A DNA stretch of 37,095 nucleotides from Rhizobium sp. ASV8 (GTDB lineage: Bacteria > Pseudomonadota > Alphaproteobacteria > Rhizobiales > Rhizobiaceae), in NCBI RefSeq assembly GCF_016429255.1, contig NZ_JAELUG010000068.1, positions 1 to 37,095 on the forward strand, read 5' to 3'. Made by a program: the position numbers and the translations under genes. Under the pieces are notes generated by a model, which was not told the origin of the DNA, did no database searches, and saw only the letters and a list, made by a program, of their open reading frames with translations. Shown one piece after another: positions 16,401-21,739 of this stretch (position 1 is its first letter; each line of letters starts with the position of its first letter).

Positions 16401-19315
16401 GCACCGGCAAGGGTGACGTTCTCGTGGCCGATAATCGAATCCGCCGTGACGGTCGCGCCGCTGATATCAATTACGCCCGCGGCTTGAATCGTGGGCGCCG
16501 TGACGGCGCCATTGACCGATACCGTCAGATCACCAGCGCGATTGCCGGCAATCGTCGCGCTTTGGCCGAGGGTAATTTTGCCATTGGCAGCATCGGTGGC
16601 AGAAAAATCGAGGCCGGCAACAAGGCTTTGAGCGGACAGGCTTGGGCCAGTGATCGATACGTTGCCCGCGCCCAGGATCTGGCCACTGACGCTGATAACG
16701 CCGCCAAGCGCCATGTCGTGATGGGCGGAGATATTGCCGGCGGTGATCATTCCACCGTTCGCGGTTAGATCGCCCGCTGAGAGCAGCGTTCCGGCGCCGA
16801 TCGCACCTGCGGCCGTCAATGTCAGATTGCCGGTTCCCGTTATCGTTGGGCCGGGGGTAATGCGCCCACCCGCCGCATCGGTGGCGGCAATATCGACGCC
16901 AGAGACGATGGCATCGGCCGCAATACTCGACCCGGCAATGCCGACATTTCCGCCGCCGAGGACCTGGCCCGTGATGTCAACGCGACCGCTTGTGGTCGTC
17001 GTGGCCACGCTACCGCTTCCGGCGGCTGCACTGCTGGTGCCGGAAAGCGTGATGTTCTTGTGGCCGGTGATCGTGTCGGCGGTAATGGTCTGACCGGTGG
17101 CGTTGATCGTACCGGCAGCAAACACTGCGCCTGCCCGGATGGCGCCGGCGCTGTCGTTAATTGTCAGATCGCCGCTTTTCGTCAGTACGATATTGCCGGC
17201 CGCCGCTTTGGTGGCGGCAAAATCGACACCAGAAGCGAGAAGAGCGACGCTGACACCACTAGCGTTGCCGTTGATGGTGATATTGCCAGCGCTGAGCAAT
17301 TGATTGGCGACGTTGACACCGCCGCCGATGCCGACGGCGCCGTGGCTGGTAATGTTATTGGCCTGCAGCAGACTGGCCTCAGCGGTCAGGTCGCCGGCCG
17401 ATAGCAGTTTGTCGGCAACGATATTACCCGCTGTGGCGGTTAGCCCGAGAGTGCCTGACGAACCTAGAACAATGCCGCCGCCGTTCGCATTGGTGGCGCC
17501 AAAGTCGACGCCGGCGGCAACGGCGCCCGCCTGAATGGCAGAACCCGAGATCTGGACACTCCCAGCAGCCAGGACCTGGCCGCTGACGTCAACTCGACCG
17601 CCGGCGGCATTGACCTCAAGCGCGCCATGAGAGGTGATGCTGCTTGCCGCAAGGGATGCCGCCGTTATTGCCAGACCGTTGGTCGACTGGATACTCCCAG
17701 CCGCGACATTGCCTGTCGCGCTCATATTGAAGCTTCCGGCCGACACGAGATTTCCGGTCGCGATATTACCGCCAGTCGCGGTCAGGCCGAGATCACCGCC
17801 GAATGTACCAAGTACCACATTGCCATTTGGATCGGCGCTGGTGGCGGCTATATTGATGCCGGAGAGCACCTTTCCAGCTGTGATCGACCGGCCTACGGCA
17901 TTGAGATTACCTTGCGCCTGCATATAGCCGACAACGGCAATGTCGAGAGCTGCGTTCAATGCGATGTTCCGGCTGCCTTGCAACGAGGAGGCCGAGATCG
18001 CACCGGAGGTAGCCGTCAGGCTAAGGTCACCGGTGCTATTGGCCGCACCGGCAATCGCAATATCGCCGGAGGCCGTCGAGAGCATTGCCGCACCGTTGCC
18101 AGCAGTCACGCTGCCGACATTAATCCCGCCGTCCGAGCTCAGCTGTAGGGTTGTGCCGCCATTGACATCGCCGGATACGCTCAAGAGACCCGCGCCATTG
18201 GCCAGAATAATGTCGCCATCGGCTGCGACGGTCTGCAGGTTAACACCCTGGTTTGCCTGGATAGAGAGCTTTTGCTTCGAGGTAATTTTGGCTGCCGTAA
18301 CTTGTCTCTTCGACGTGATGCTGATGCCCTGGCTTCCTGAGGCGTTGCCGATCGAGATCTTGCCGTCGGCCGATAGCGACAGCTCGCCTGCATTCGCGGC
18401 CATGTCGCCGCTCATTTTGACGCCGGCACCTTTTTCGGTAACGACCACCTTGATGCGGTCGGCCTGCATGGCGCCGAGCGCGGTGCCATCGATGGCGTAT
18501 TCCGGCGTGCCTGATGCTGCCGTCAGCGCAGTGGAATCGCCAGTTTTATAGTCATATTTGCTGGCGCCACCCGTCAGCCTGATGCTCTTGCCGTATAATG
18601 GCGCATTGACGTGGATATTGCGCGCAACGACATCGAACATATCCACGGAACCGGGAGCAGCTGCAAAGTTTCCGCCTGCCCCCTCGAAGGTGACATCGCC
18701 GCCATTGACCGTGAAACCGGTAAGGCTTCCGTCCGCACCGATGTTGGGTATGCCTGTCGTCAGCGTGGCCCGCGGCGTATTGATGAAACCACAGCCGTTG
18801 CAGGTAATGCCGTTCGGATTGGCGATGATGACATCTGCCCTGCCGCCATAGACTTCCGTCGGACCGTTCAGCGCCGAGCGATTGCCCGAGGTAACCTCGT
18901 TGAGAATGACGGAGGCCGGACCGGAATTCTTCAGGTTGGGGTTACCGGGAGTTACACCACCGAGGTTGGAGGTGCCTTGCTCGCCGTTGAAATTATTGAG
19001 GATGAGGCCTTTCGTGCCGACGTTAAAATTGTCGTACTTATTGTGGGAGAGACCGGCGCCGTTCGGGGTCACGATATCGACGAGCGGGACACCATTGGGT
19101 GCGGCGCCGACGCCCGGCTGATTGGCAACGGGTGCCGATCCGGCCGCCGAGACCGACTGTGCATTGGCAATCGCTGGCTGCAGAAACAGAAGAACACTGA
19201 GCGTCAGGGCAAGCGACCCGTGGGCAAAACGCGCAGCTCGCCCAATCAGGCCGTTTGCGGTCCTTTGATCCAAAGTTGTAAGCTTCGATCCAACCAACGC
19301 GATCTTCCTGCTCAT
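1445..19315 (-). CDS. Giant CdiA/FHA-like two-partner secretion exoprotein with C-terminal candidate toxin (about 5956 aa)
   Basis: A TpsA exoprotein, exported by the Sec system and then through the TpsB pore at 19945-21720; CdiA-type family members form a surface filament that delivers a C-terminal toxin to neighbours. ATG at 19315 was chosen because AAGG lies 6 nt upstream and an extended signal peptide follows (residues 1-52, cleavage plausible at ANA/Q). A start at 19408 would add 31 unlikely residues. Order of parts: TPS domain at about 60-330 with NPNL (126-129), NPNG (166-169) and the Cys pair 172/175; a 34-unit repeat region at about 480-3600; eleven 13-residue repeats at 4129-4271; a conserved segment at about 4330-4455 like the one preceding FHA-2 in CdiA proteins; FHA-2 repeats at about 4470-5500; a PT-VENN-like pretoxin at about 5585-5645; candidate toxin at 5835-5956. 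The neighbouring transporter and candidate immunity gene support a CDI role. It could still act mainly as an adhesin. Confidence 0.95.
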   Translation of the reverse strand: MSRKIALVGSKLTTLDQRTANGLIGRAARFAHGSLALTLSVLLFLQPAIANAQSVSAAGSAPVANQPGVGAAPNGVPLVDIVTPNGAGLSHNKYDNFNVGTKGLILNNFNGEQGTSNLGGVTPGNPNLKNSGPASVILNEVTSGNRSALNGPTEVYGGRADVIIANPNGITCNGCGFINTPRATLTTGIPNIGADGSLTGFTVNGGDVTFEGAGGNFAAAPGSVDMFDVVARNIHVNAPLYGKSIRLTGGASKYDYKTGDSTALTAASGTPEYAIDGTALGAMQADRIKVVVTEKGAGVKMSGDMAANAGELSLSADGKISIGNASGSQGISITSKRQVTAAKITSKQKLSIQANQGVNLQTVAADGDIILANGAGLLSVSGDVNGGTTLQLSSDGGINVGSVTAGNGAAMLSTASGDIAIAGAANSTGDLSLTATSGAISASSLQGSRNIALNAALDIAVVGYMQAQGNLNAVGRSITAGKVLSGINIAATSADPNGNVVLGTFGGDLGLTATGGNIATGNLVSAGSFNMSATGNVAAGSIQSTNGLAITAASLAASSITSHGALEVNAAGGRVDVSGQVLAAGSVQISGSAIQAGAVAAGVDFGATNANGGGIVLGSSGTLGLTATAGNIVADKLLSAGDLTAEASLLQANNITSHGAVGIGGGVNVANQLLSAGNITINGNASGVSVALLASGVDFAATKAAAGNIVLTKSGDLTINDSAGAIRAGAVFAAGTINATGQTITADTITGHKNITLSGTSSAAAGSGSVATTTTSGRVDITGQVLGGGNVGIAGSSIAADAIVSGVDIAATDAAGGRITPGPTITGTGNLTLTAAGAIGAGTLLSAGDLTANGGMITAGNISAHHDMALGGVISVSGQILGAGNVSITGPSLSAQSLVAGLDFSATDAANGKITLGQSATIAGNRAGDLTVSVNGAVTAPTIQAAGVIDISGATVTADSIIGHENVTLAGATTVNNQILGGSDVSVSGPSIKAGSLVSGVDFARTAAANGNIVLASSGDLTLSTANALNVGSLLSAGGLNAAASNLTANSVTAHGNMTLGGAINVAQQILGSGNVLISGQSLSVQTLVAGIDLGATNATGGNIALGQTGDLKVTVNGTISAPIIQAAGVIDVSGTSIAADGMTGHKNITLSGATTVSNQILGGSNVSASGPSIKAGSIVSGVDFARTTAANGNIVLASNGDLTLSAASALNVGSLLSAGGLSATASSLGANSITAHSDMMLGGAISVTGQILGAGNVLISGQSLSAQTIAAGLDFGATDAANGKITLGQSGDLTVLVNGAVTSPTMQAAGVLNVSGTSVTADAITGHKNIILSGTAAGIDVANQVLGGGNVGISGSSIKAGAVISGVDFTATAAANGHIVQTASGDLSVISPGSINAGTLSAAGNLSASGSTVAADNVTAHGGAMTLAGAINVNGQILGAGNVLISGQSLSARTVVGGLDFGATDAAGGNIVLGQIGDLTVSVNGAIATPTIQAGGTVDIRAATVTSDAITGRKDITVSGVSGPVHVTSQVLGGGNINLSGSAIDAGAIISGVDFAKTAAANGNIVLSSSGDLTLSAANALNVGSLLSAGSLSAAASNLTANSVTAHGDIKLGGAINVAQQILGSGNVLISGQSLSAQTLVAGIDFDATNAAGGNIALGHAGDLKVTVNGTVMAPTIQAAGLVDVSGTSIAADAITGHKDVTLSGATTVTNQVLGGGNVGISGPTITVGAVISGVDFAATAAANGHIVQTASGDLTLGSSGAIDAGTLLSASDLIANGATITAGNISAHHDMTLGGVIDTTTASGRIDVSGQILGAGNVSITGSGLSVQSLVAGLDFSATDAANGKITLGPGGDLKVATSGVVTVPTVQAAGTIDIRAAAVTSNAMTGHKDITVSAVSGPVDVTGQVLGGGNVNLSGSAIKANAIISGIDFTRTAAANGHIVQTTSGDISLTSPGSISVGTLQSAGNLTASGLSVSADSITAWHDMTLGGAINVSSQILGSGNVLISGQSLSAQTVVAGIDFGATDAAGGNIVLGQSGDLKVTTNGAVAVPTIQAAGMIDISGTSIAADGITGHKEITLSGATAVTNQVLGGGNVGISGSSIKVGTVVSGVNFASTAASGGGIVLAGGGALTLTSTGNLNAGALLSAGSLGAAGAAINANAVTAHGDMTLAGAIKVDSQILSSGSVLISGQSLSAQTVVAGIDFSETNAAGGNIVLGQTGDLKVATSGVVTVPTVQAAGIIDIRAAAVTSNAMTGHKDITVLAASGPVDVTNQVLGGGNVNLSGSAIKANAIISGIDFTRTAAANGHVIQAASGDITLTSPGAISAGTLLSAGNLNASGSTITADGITAHGAVTLGGAIRVTDQILGSGNVSITGQNLSAQTVVAGIDFDATNRAGGSIVLGQSGDLTVTAGAAVAALTMQAAGAIDVSGATINANAITGRRDITVSGSTTVTSQVLGGGNIAISGPGIKVGTVVSGVDFTRTAAANGNIVLASSGDLALAATGLVNASTLLSAGNLNASGSTVAADGITAHGAVKLGGAISVTNQILGSGNVSITGQSLSAQTVVAGIDFAATNAAAGNIILGQSGDLTVNVNGAVVAPTIQAAGAIDVDGASVAAASITGHRDISVSGTAGAGVNVANQVLGGGNVDISGSSIKAGAIVSGVDFAATAAANGTIVQTTSGNLTLASTGSINTGTLLSGGALSASGLTVNADAVTAHGDVTLNGVTSITGQILGSGNVSITGQSLSAQTVVAGIDFAATNASGGNIVVGPTGDLTAQLSGGFSASTMQAAAAINVNAATVTADTATGHKDITLSGATTVNRQILGGGNIGISGSSIKAGTIVSGVDFAATAAANGNIVQTTSGSLTLASAGAINTGALLSAGAFSASGATVNADAVTAHGDLTLNGATTVAGQILGAGNVLITGQSLSAQTIVAGIDFAATNASGGNIALGETGDVTAQLSGGLSASTLQAAGTIDLNAATVTADTVSGHKDIALAGATTVSGQILGGGTISASGPSIAAGAIVSGVDFAGTAATNGNIVQASSGDVSLTSSGDITVGTLLSAGDLTAQAMDLTAGNITSHGNTNLTANGTAANGHVNVSGQVLSAGNLRIEGASLSSGLLVSGVDFASTNGSGGNIALASSGAMNLTVVGNATAATILSAGDVTANAGNLKANSITSHGKVGIVGNVDVNNQILAAGDLTISGSSISAPTLISGIDFAATNGAGGNIVLASSGAMNLTASGSITAATILSAGDITAHAADLIAGSITAHGNAAIVGDVDVSNQIIAARNLTVSGGSINAPVLISGVDFAATNAGGGIVLGTAGDMTLTASAGILGQTMLSAGTIDASGATITANTVTGHSDISLAGSNSVNVTGQLLAAGDVLLSGSTVQLGQAVTGVDFAATARSANGAIALGPNGDLTINTESASASMLIVAGGINVAANAFAGGNITGHGAVTIGSSTNPGVVTINGQLLGAGDVSIIGSDISGKVIVAGADFTATGQATNGNIVLGQTGDLTLKATSGNATFNSLVAAGNITANAANNVSANVVAHGDLTIGAGNAITLTGQSLGGGDINLNARSIIVDSLVSGVDFSATNASADGTLMLRRTGTTTLAASNGGVSANSLLSGGNLAATATQNISYSSLQSLGNAALTSPGAISYTSTTRVGGNLTLNTGALDLSGSKGSRLAGGGTLIVNASSANLSGSNLVFGGLSLNLTGNADLSNAQVSTVTNAGGSGDITVSAAGLTTNANTALLAAHDLTLNLPSLGNAGQLAAGNNLTFNISGDFYNSPSGLVFAGNNANFFVGGTLTNNQGALLARNGLAIAGPGGGQRNGAVVNSAGLIQSGDSMSILTSGLSNVTTSAPAIQRNVLLSNDILHAYDLIDQSGGATSLVRQLMLQDQLISGAGASAQIRAGRDLTINATNLWNSYSSIKSDGNMLLTVAGTLTNDGATLNRISEVTCNSSTSCQYYPDKAVTTTTLNCSGPNRPCIENTTTTYQPNPNGTRDPSRDLNPGTTVTGVAAIGVISGVIQARGALGINGGGAVNNAVSNGSIAGQVAIGAAATTNNPLGALGSMTAGGALFNVNAALSNVATNGGATASSGPSLARNGPAIGSGPPISSNNLQARGSTSISGASLTANTGATLSGNQLNAATGASINGGNAIVAGNASVAGTSPTAAGSTSIGNTGIMATSSAAISGSGVTAATGAAITGNGMTAAAGPAVNGGGLAAAAGASVSSSGVTASNGASVNSSGVTAAAGPAIGGNILTAASASVSPNSLMGKLTTAIGNSGNLTQILQTNGAQLATLAKPQSGGVGGTVPGQVFLFETRAAFLDVSKFYGSAYFIDRIGYTPETKVPFLGDAYFDNQLIDEQMRQLVGNGLGAGSFVPGDNATDQMKALLDNGVAYAEAHGLGLGQPLTPEQAASLTQSMVIYQTEVVDGAPVLVPVVYLSAEDRAKTTSAAMIAGNTVSIDASSVDNSGAIAAADGMTINAGSIKANGGAFLAGGNLNLNAENGITLAAQTMNIGGQTVVTANGGVTAGGNLKMDAGAGSLTLSGTKVAAGGGAQLSGQTVTLGAVKQDNGGVQTLVGTTVATGGNLSIAGTNGVNVIASSAKVGGDLSIASSSGTVNIISAGVQNTTVDISRGTTLTTTSLTQQASSLTAGGAMLVSGNQGVLIGGSSLMAGGNLGIVSTNGNIAIAASQDQTASQSKTTAGSYNGYKGGQSSSTAVTSNGSSITSQNGNVIVQADTGNISVIGSDVAAKGGAANLVAKGDVTIGEASNGASSSSKFGSKKATETTATAEGSSIYGQTGVNINSTGGDVTISASGVTAGDATHTADAHIQAAGNILIASGKDTKETTSDSKKSGFLSSSKTHTHTYDEDTVGSSVSASGNLNVAAIGETVVSGSNIAAGNNLSLSGSTVTIMGAEEQHESDKQVKKSGIGVGSGGGFISIYGSKDSKSSQSSTDNIGSALSSGGTTTITSTQGDVNIFGSSSHSGDGTVISSARDVNIAPGAEEQSSSNLTKRSGFGINFPSGDGSLSIGIGVAKSEEKRSNDANINAVSTLDSYGGITIAANRNINDQSGKILAAGQIGLLAGDNVNMLSSNDVTNASEMQKKSFAGVSLSVQSSLIAAGQQAMQAGSLLSGDNGIYGIAPAVLAGVKGYQAITSTLKAINADPNPITGHKPAVAGISLTAGYSFSESSSESTTSIPVPPEIRGSSVTIVAKSGDVVGRGVQVSAGMGKDGKTLAASDDPNDGSMLISAAGKVDFESVQATSDSKSSSKAGTVSVGLGASIDASGNIFNAGPTANAAYGSGKQAASSVTQVNSNISGTNTVTVVAGDTLTLAGGVVAGKTVTAGAANGITIESRQDTASYDEKSRSAALGISSGGISGGYNQGTINGDYANVSQQSGIFAGTGGYHINTNGTIDLKGGFIGSTADPANNDLTANQILYSNIENSMSASSKSSGFSLVGAGIPIPVVGQPAKQDDYGQTLATVTPGNWNLTSQSQDLSDLNTDASKANNTVDPFDIDKLKAQQQSAAALSQLANMAIGRLANDMHWEEGSPEKVALHAAAAAVIAQLAGGNAGQAAASAAAEELANGILQQVLAANPNLTDVQKVAIGEWAAAFIGAAIGGNGGAAASLDNFNYNYLNDRQAVALRHAVDACAKGNDEACNLQKSLGITDTQSDESVRTACVGGSSTPSCQAALAGLREAYASLVGGRDGLSFEDQAFLDAYMRTELDLLSDPDGSKHLIAGFMLGGGAAAEGAAAAEANVAAQVGKNAAAEKSWFGRIWNAWFENPNRSTSAGLGACSSACDSEAGLLGSAGVAKNTVVATYSPLNPGPLSAEIANTFRSGTYAEMVAQQPTTLYRVYGGTANQMGGYWTQVPSAGPVQSIIDSALLPQWGNTATNVVKIEIPAGTRYFTGAAAPQGGLVGGGNQVVFPPGVRVDSSWIKTP
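1448..1813 (-). other. C-terminal candidate toxin domain of the exoprotein (last 122 residues)
   Basis: The final 122 residues differ from the repeat-rich body: few Gly/Ala/Ser repeats, a folded alpha/beta look. Visible landmarks are NTFRSGTY at 5851-5858, LYRVYGG at 5868-5874, GGYWT at 5880-5884, DSALLPQWGNTAT at 5897-5909, IPAGTRYFTGAA at 5916-5927 and GGGNQVVFP at 5935-5943. The order Arg in a first strand, a Tyr/Trp/Thr motif, then a late Gly-rich GNQV strand loosely resembles ADP-ribosyltransferases of the Arg-Ser-Glu type, but the expected late Glu is not obvious (Gln there). The ART idea is inference; other toxin folds remain open. The adjacent gene at 1203-1448 is its likely antidote. 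Confidence 0.5.
2360..2570 (-). other. PT-VENN-like pretoxin segment with NYNYLN instead of VENN
   Basis: Within the exoprotein, residues about 5585-5650 read AEELANGIL, then LTDVQKVAIGEWAAAFIGAA, a Gly/Ala stretch, and FNYNYLND. This is the layout of the pretoxin domain that precedes CdiA-CT toxins, where the usual motif is VENNYLN. The VENN letters are replaced by FNYN, while YLN is kept. In enterobacterial CdiA this motif marks the boundary after which toxins are swapped, so the variable part here is expected to start near 2360 and extend to 1448. Confidence 0.65.
6503..6931 (-). repeat. Eleven uninterrupted 13-residue (39-bp) repeats in the exoprotein
   Basis: Residues 4129-4271 fall into eleven consecutive 13-residue units without a gap, for example TGAAITGNGMTAA, AGPAVNGGGLAAA, AGASVSSSGVTAS and NGASVNSSGVTAA. 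The pattern is roughly [TA]G-x-[AS]-[IV]-x-[GS]-[NGS]-x-[LVM]-x-A-A. The short period and small residues suggest a distinct, thin beta-roll or flexible linker between the long-repeat shaft and the conserved segment before FHA-2. On the plus strand the same bases give open shadow frames, which are not genes. Confidence 0.85.
8500..17900 (-). repeat. About 34 imperfect ~94-residue repeats forming the exoprotein shaft
   Basis: The marker [VIA][ASV]G[VIL][DN][FI]xxT followed by GGxIxL recurs about 34 times between roughly 17855 and 8542, a mean spacing of about 282 bp (94 residues). In the core, two unit types alternate. Type A reads SLSAQTVVAGIDF, then TIQAAG, GHKxITLSG and NQVLGGGN. Type B reads SSIKAGxxVSGVDF, then LLSAGxL, TAHGDMTLGGAI and QILGxGNV. 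An A+B pair spans about 546 bp. Some copies are almost identical at the DNA level, such as 12399-12665 and 13500-13766 (offset 1101 bp), showing recent duplication or gene conversion inside the gene. The repeats would fold as a long beta-helix. Confidence 0.9.
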
Positions 19316-19343
19316 TTTAAGCCTTTGCAGCAATCGATGCGGA

Positions 19344-19357
19344 CGGAACGCGTTCCG
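19344..19357 (-). promoter_or_regulatory. Perfect 14-bp palindrome in the leader of the giant exoprotein gene
   Basis: CGGAACGCGTTCCG is a perfect palindrome ending 28 nt upstream of the chosen ATG (19315), inside the 158-nt gap between the lipoprotein and exoprotein genes. It could be a protein-binding site for an internal promoter, or fold in mRNA as a 5-bp stem with a CGCG loop close to the ribosome site. It lacks a T-run, so it is not a standard terminator. No regulator can be named. Confidence 0.4.
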
Positions 19358-19473
19358 CAATTTTAAGTAGTATGTCGAACATGACACCTCGGCAATGACG
19401 CCAGGCAATCACGGCCTGTGGGCAAGACGGCTCTATTGCCGCGTCGAGAGACCTCTCCGGCGACAGGCCGAAT

Positions 19474-19926
19474 TCAACCGCTTCTCGCCGCGGGCGCCGT
19501 CTTCACCCCGTCGTCAAGCTTCTTGTAGAGATCACCCAGTTGCGACTTTGGCGCTGGGCACTTTCTCGCACGAGCAAGGTCGGTCAACACCTGGTTGCGA
19601 TTGCGCAACGCGTCGATCTCGATCTTTTCGGGGGATTTGGGATCCATGAAGAATAGCGCCGGGAAGAAGAGCAGGACGCCCGTCGCACCAAGAATGACAT
19701 TCTTCCCCTGTGCCTGGGATCGTTCTTTTACGGTAGAGAGAATCTGACGTTCATTGGCCGAAAATTCGCGTGATATCCCGGCACACTCCAATCCGCGGTC
19801 GCCAGCCCCGGTCGATGCGATCGGATGCGCTTCGCGTCCACCGCAGCCTGTTAGGAGGATTGCGCAGTTGACCAGCGCAACGACTGGCAGCAAGAGGGCT
19901 CTGTTTTTTTTCACTGCTAAACTCAT
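19474..19926 (-). CDS. Small lipoprotein between transporter and exoprotein genes (150 aa)
   Basis: A 150-residue protein with a lipoprotein signal: basic KKNR at 6-9, hydrophobic core 10-25 and lipobox LLTGC, with the lipidated Cys at 28. A second hydrophobic segment at about 76-92 (VILGATGVLLFFPALFF) is followed by DPKSPEKIEIDALRNRNQVLTDLARARKC, likely helical. It would be anchored in the outer or inner membrane facing the periplasm. It starts 18 nt after the TpsB stop and precedes the exoprotein gene by 158 nt on the same strand, so it is part of the operon. Classical cdiBAI operons lack this gene. A role in assembly or stability of the exoprotein is inference; I recognise no named family. 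The start at 19926 has a poor ribosome site; GTG at 19914 is an alternative that keeps the lipobox. Confidence 0.8.
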   Translation of the reverse strand: MSLAVKKNRALLLPVVALVNCAILLTGCGGREAHPIASTGAGDRGLECAGISREFSANERQILSTVKERSQAQGKNVILGATGVLLFFPALFFMDPKSPEKIEIDALRNRNQVLTDLARARKCPAPKSQLGDLYKKLDDGVKTAPAARSG

Positions 19927-19944
19927 GTAGCTACCCGATACAAT

Positions 19945-21720
19945 TTACCAACGAATTGAGGCATTTACGAAGACAAGGCCTGCTTTGACGCGATTAACCG
20001 TGCCGCCGAGGACGTCCGAATAACCGATGTCGAAATTCATATTGCCGCCTGCAAGCTTGGCTCCGACAGTCCAGCCAAACATATCGCCGCCATCGATGTG
20101 ATAGCGCCGCTGCGATGCGATCCGCCCATAGTCGAGCCCGAGATAGGGGCGGAATTCCCCAAGCGCCTTGGCAAGCGCGGCGTTGTCCCCAAAGGGCTGC
20201 GTGCGCCAGACAAGATCGTTGCGAATGAAAAAGCCGTTATTGCCGAAGACCATGGACTCGCGCGTGCCGCGCACGGAAGAATAGCCGCCGATCGATATCT
20301 GCTCGGCTCCGAACAGATTGTCCGGAGAATATTGACCCGTCACGATGGAGTTGAGCTCGAAATGCTGGTCCGCGAGCTCAAGCGGGCGCGTCATCGTGAT
20401 CGTGCCTGACAATTTCGAGAAGCGTGGGTCCGCATCTCCAGCCCCGGGAGCGTCCGGCGCAACGGCGTCAAAGATGCTCAATCCCTGGCTGACGGAAAGA
20501 TCGAAAACCCACAGGCCACCCAACATCCGACGCGAATGGGACAGCCCGACATCGCCCACCGTATATTTGCGACTGCCAACCTCGATCTTGCTCCCAAGCA
20601 AGAAGTTGTTGCTTTCCTTATAAGTGAGACCGCTATTGAATGTCGTGATCGAGTCCTTGTCGCGGAAAATTACGCGATTGGCGCCAACGCCTGCCTGTCT
20701 GGAATTGCCTGAGGTGTTCAGAGCCCCGAAATTGCCCGGTATCGAGCTATTGTATTCATACCAGGAGCCATTCGCCGAAAACGTCCAGTAGCCGTAGGGA
20801 AGACTGACATTACCGGAATAGCTGTTGCTTTTACCGACACCGTCATTGCGCCAGGGATAATCCGGACCTGTGTGCTCATAGGCAAAGTTCCATTGGTCGT
20901 TGAGGCCGAGGAGGCTGTCATAGCCGGCTGAAACCGACGTCTTCGCATAGCCTGTCTGCCATTGCCCGAGATTGCTGTTGCCAAACGAGAGATGCCAGGG
21001 ATGGGTTGGCTTGTTTTCGATATTGAGGATAGATGTGCCATCCTTCTCTCCCGGCAGCATGGCGGTCTTCGCATTGTTGGAGCTCATGCGGTTGATCTGA
21101 TCGAGCCCCTGCTCGATATCGCGAAGATTGGTAATTTCGCCGCGCATGCCGGGAAATGCGGTGGCAATTACGCCGGAACGAGGTGCGGGCTTGCCGTTGA
21201 TGAAGATATCGGCGAGCGTGCCCTCGACGGCGATCAGCCGCAACGTCCGGGTCTTGGCTATATTTTGCGCGGGCACGTAAACGCGAGAGCCGACCAGGCC
21301 CTTGTCGAGGTAAAGATGCGTGAGATCGCGCAGGAGCACATTGATATCGCCGACGCCGATGCAGCGCTTGGCGTAAGCTGCTGTAGTCTTGCCGATCGCG
21401 GCGGGCGAAAGTTGCGTCGCCCCTTCCACGAGGATTCTAGTGACCTCGAAGTAAGGGCCGCCTTTTGTAGCAGCGGGTGTTTGCTTCTCATGCACAGCCT
21501 TCGCCAGAGGTTTCGGCGTCGCATCACGTAGCGCATCAAGTCGCTGCTGCTCGGCCTGCTGGGCCTGCCGCCGCGCGAAATCATCGCTCGGCGATTGCGC
21601 AGCAGCCTGGGAAGCAAGCAGGACTGTCGGCAGCAATACCGCAACAATGCGCGCGACGGAGCACGACTTCAAGAAGCCGCGGTCGATCCGTGAACGGATC
21701 GCCCCCAAAGCCAGGGTCAT
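19945..21720 (-). CDS. TpsB outer-membrane transporter (ShlB/FhaC/CdiB family)
   Basis: A 591-residue Omp85-type two-partner secretion pore that moves the TpsA exoprotein across the outer membrane. Parts in order: signal peptide (1-42, ending AAA/Q); a Gln/Arg-rich helix at about 46-66 matching the plug helix H1 of FhaC; two POTRA domains at about 88-165 and 166-240 (YFEVTRILVEG, then TLRLIAVEGTLADIFING); and a 16-strand barrel from about 240 to the end. The barrel keeps the family signatures GGYSSVRGTRE at 478-488 (the VRG tip of loop L6) and YLGLDYGR at 527-534, and ends in Trp591, as outer-membrane proteins do. AGGA lies 8 nt before the ATG. It starts 19 nt after the IalB-family gene and leads into the lipoprotein and exoprotein genes, so these are its likely operon partners and substrate. 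Confidence 0.95.
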   Translation of the reverse strand: MTLALGAIRSRIDRGFLKSCSVARIVAVLLPTVLLASQAAAQSPSDDFARRQAQQAEQQRLDALRDATPKPLAKAVHEKQTPAATKGGPYFEVTRILVEGATQLSPAAIGKTTAAYAKRCIGVGDINVLLRDLTHLYLDKGLVGSRVYVPAQNIAKTRTLRLIAVEGTLADIFINGKPAPRSGVIATAFPGMRGEITNLRDIEQGLDQINRMSSNNAKTAMLPGEKDGTSILNIENKPTHPWHLSFGNSNLGQWQTGYAKTSVSAGYDSLLGLNDQWNFAYEHTGPDYPWRNDGVGKSNSYSGNVSLPYGYWTFSANGSWYEYNSSIPGNFGALNTSGNSRQAGVGANRVIFRDKDSITTFNSGLTYKESNNFLLGSKIEVGSRKYTVGDVGLSHSRRMLGGLWVFDLSVSQGLSIFDAVAPDAPGAGDADPRFSKLSGTITMTRPLELADQHFELNSIVTGQYSPDNLFGAEQISIGGYSSVRGTRESMVFGNNGFFIRNDLVWRTQPFGDNAALAKALGEFRPYLGLDYGRIASQRRYHIDGGDMFGWTVGAKLAGGNMNFDIGYSDVLGGTVNRVKAGLVFVNASIRW

Positions 21721-21739
21721 GGATTGTTCCTAGCGCGGG

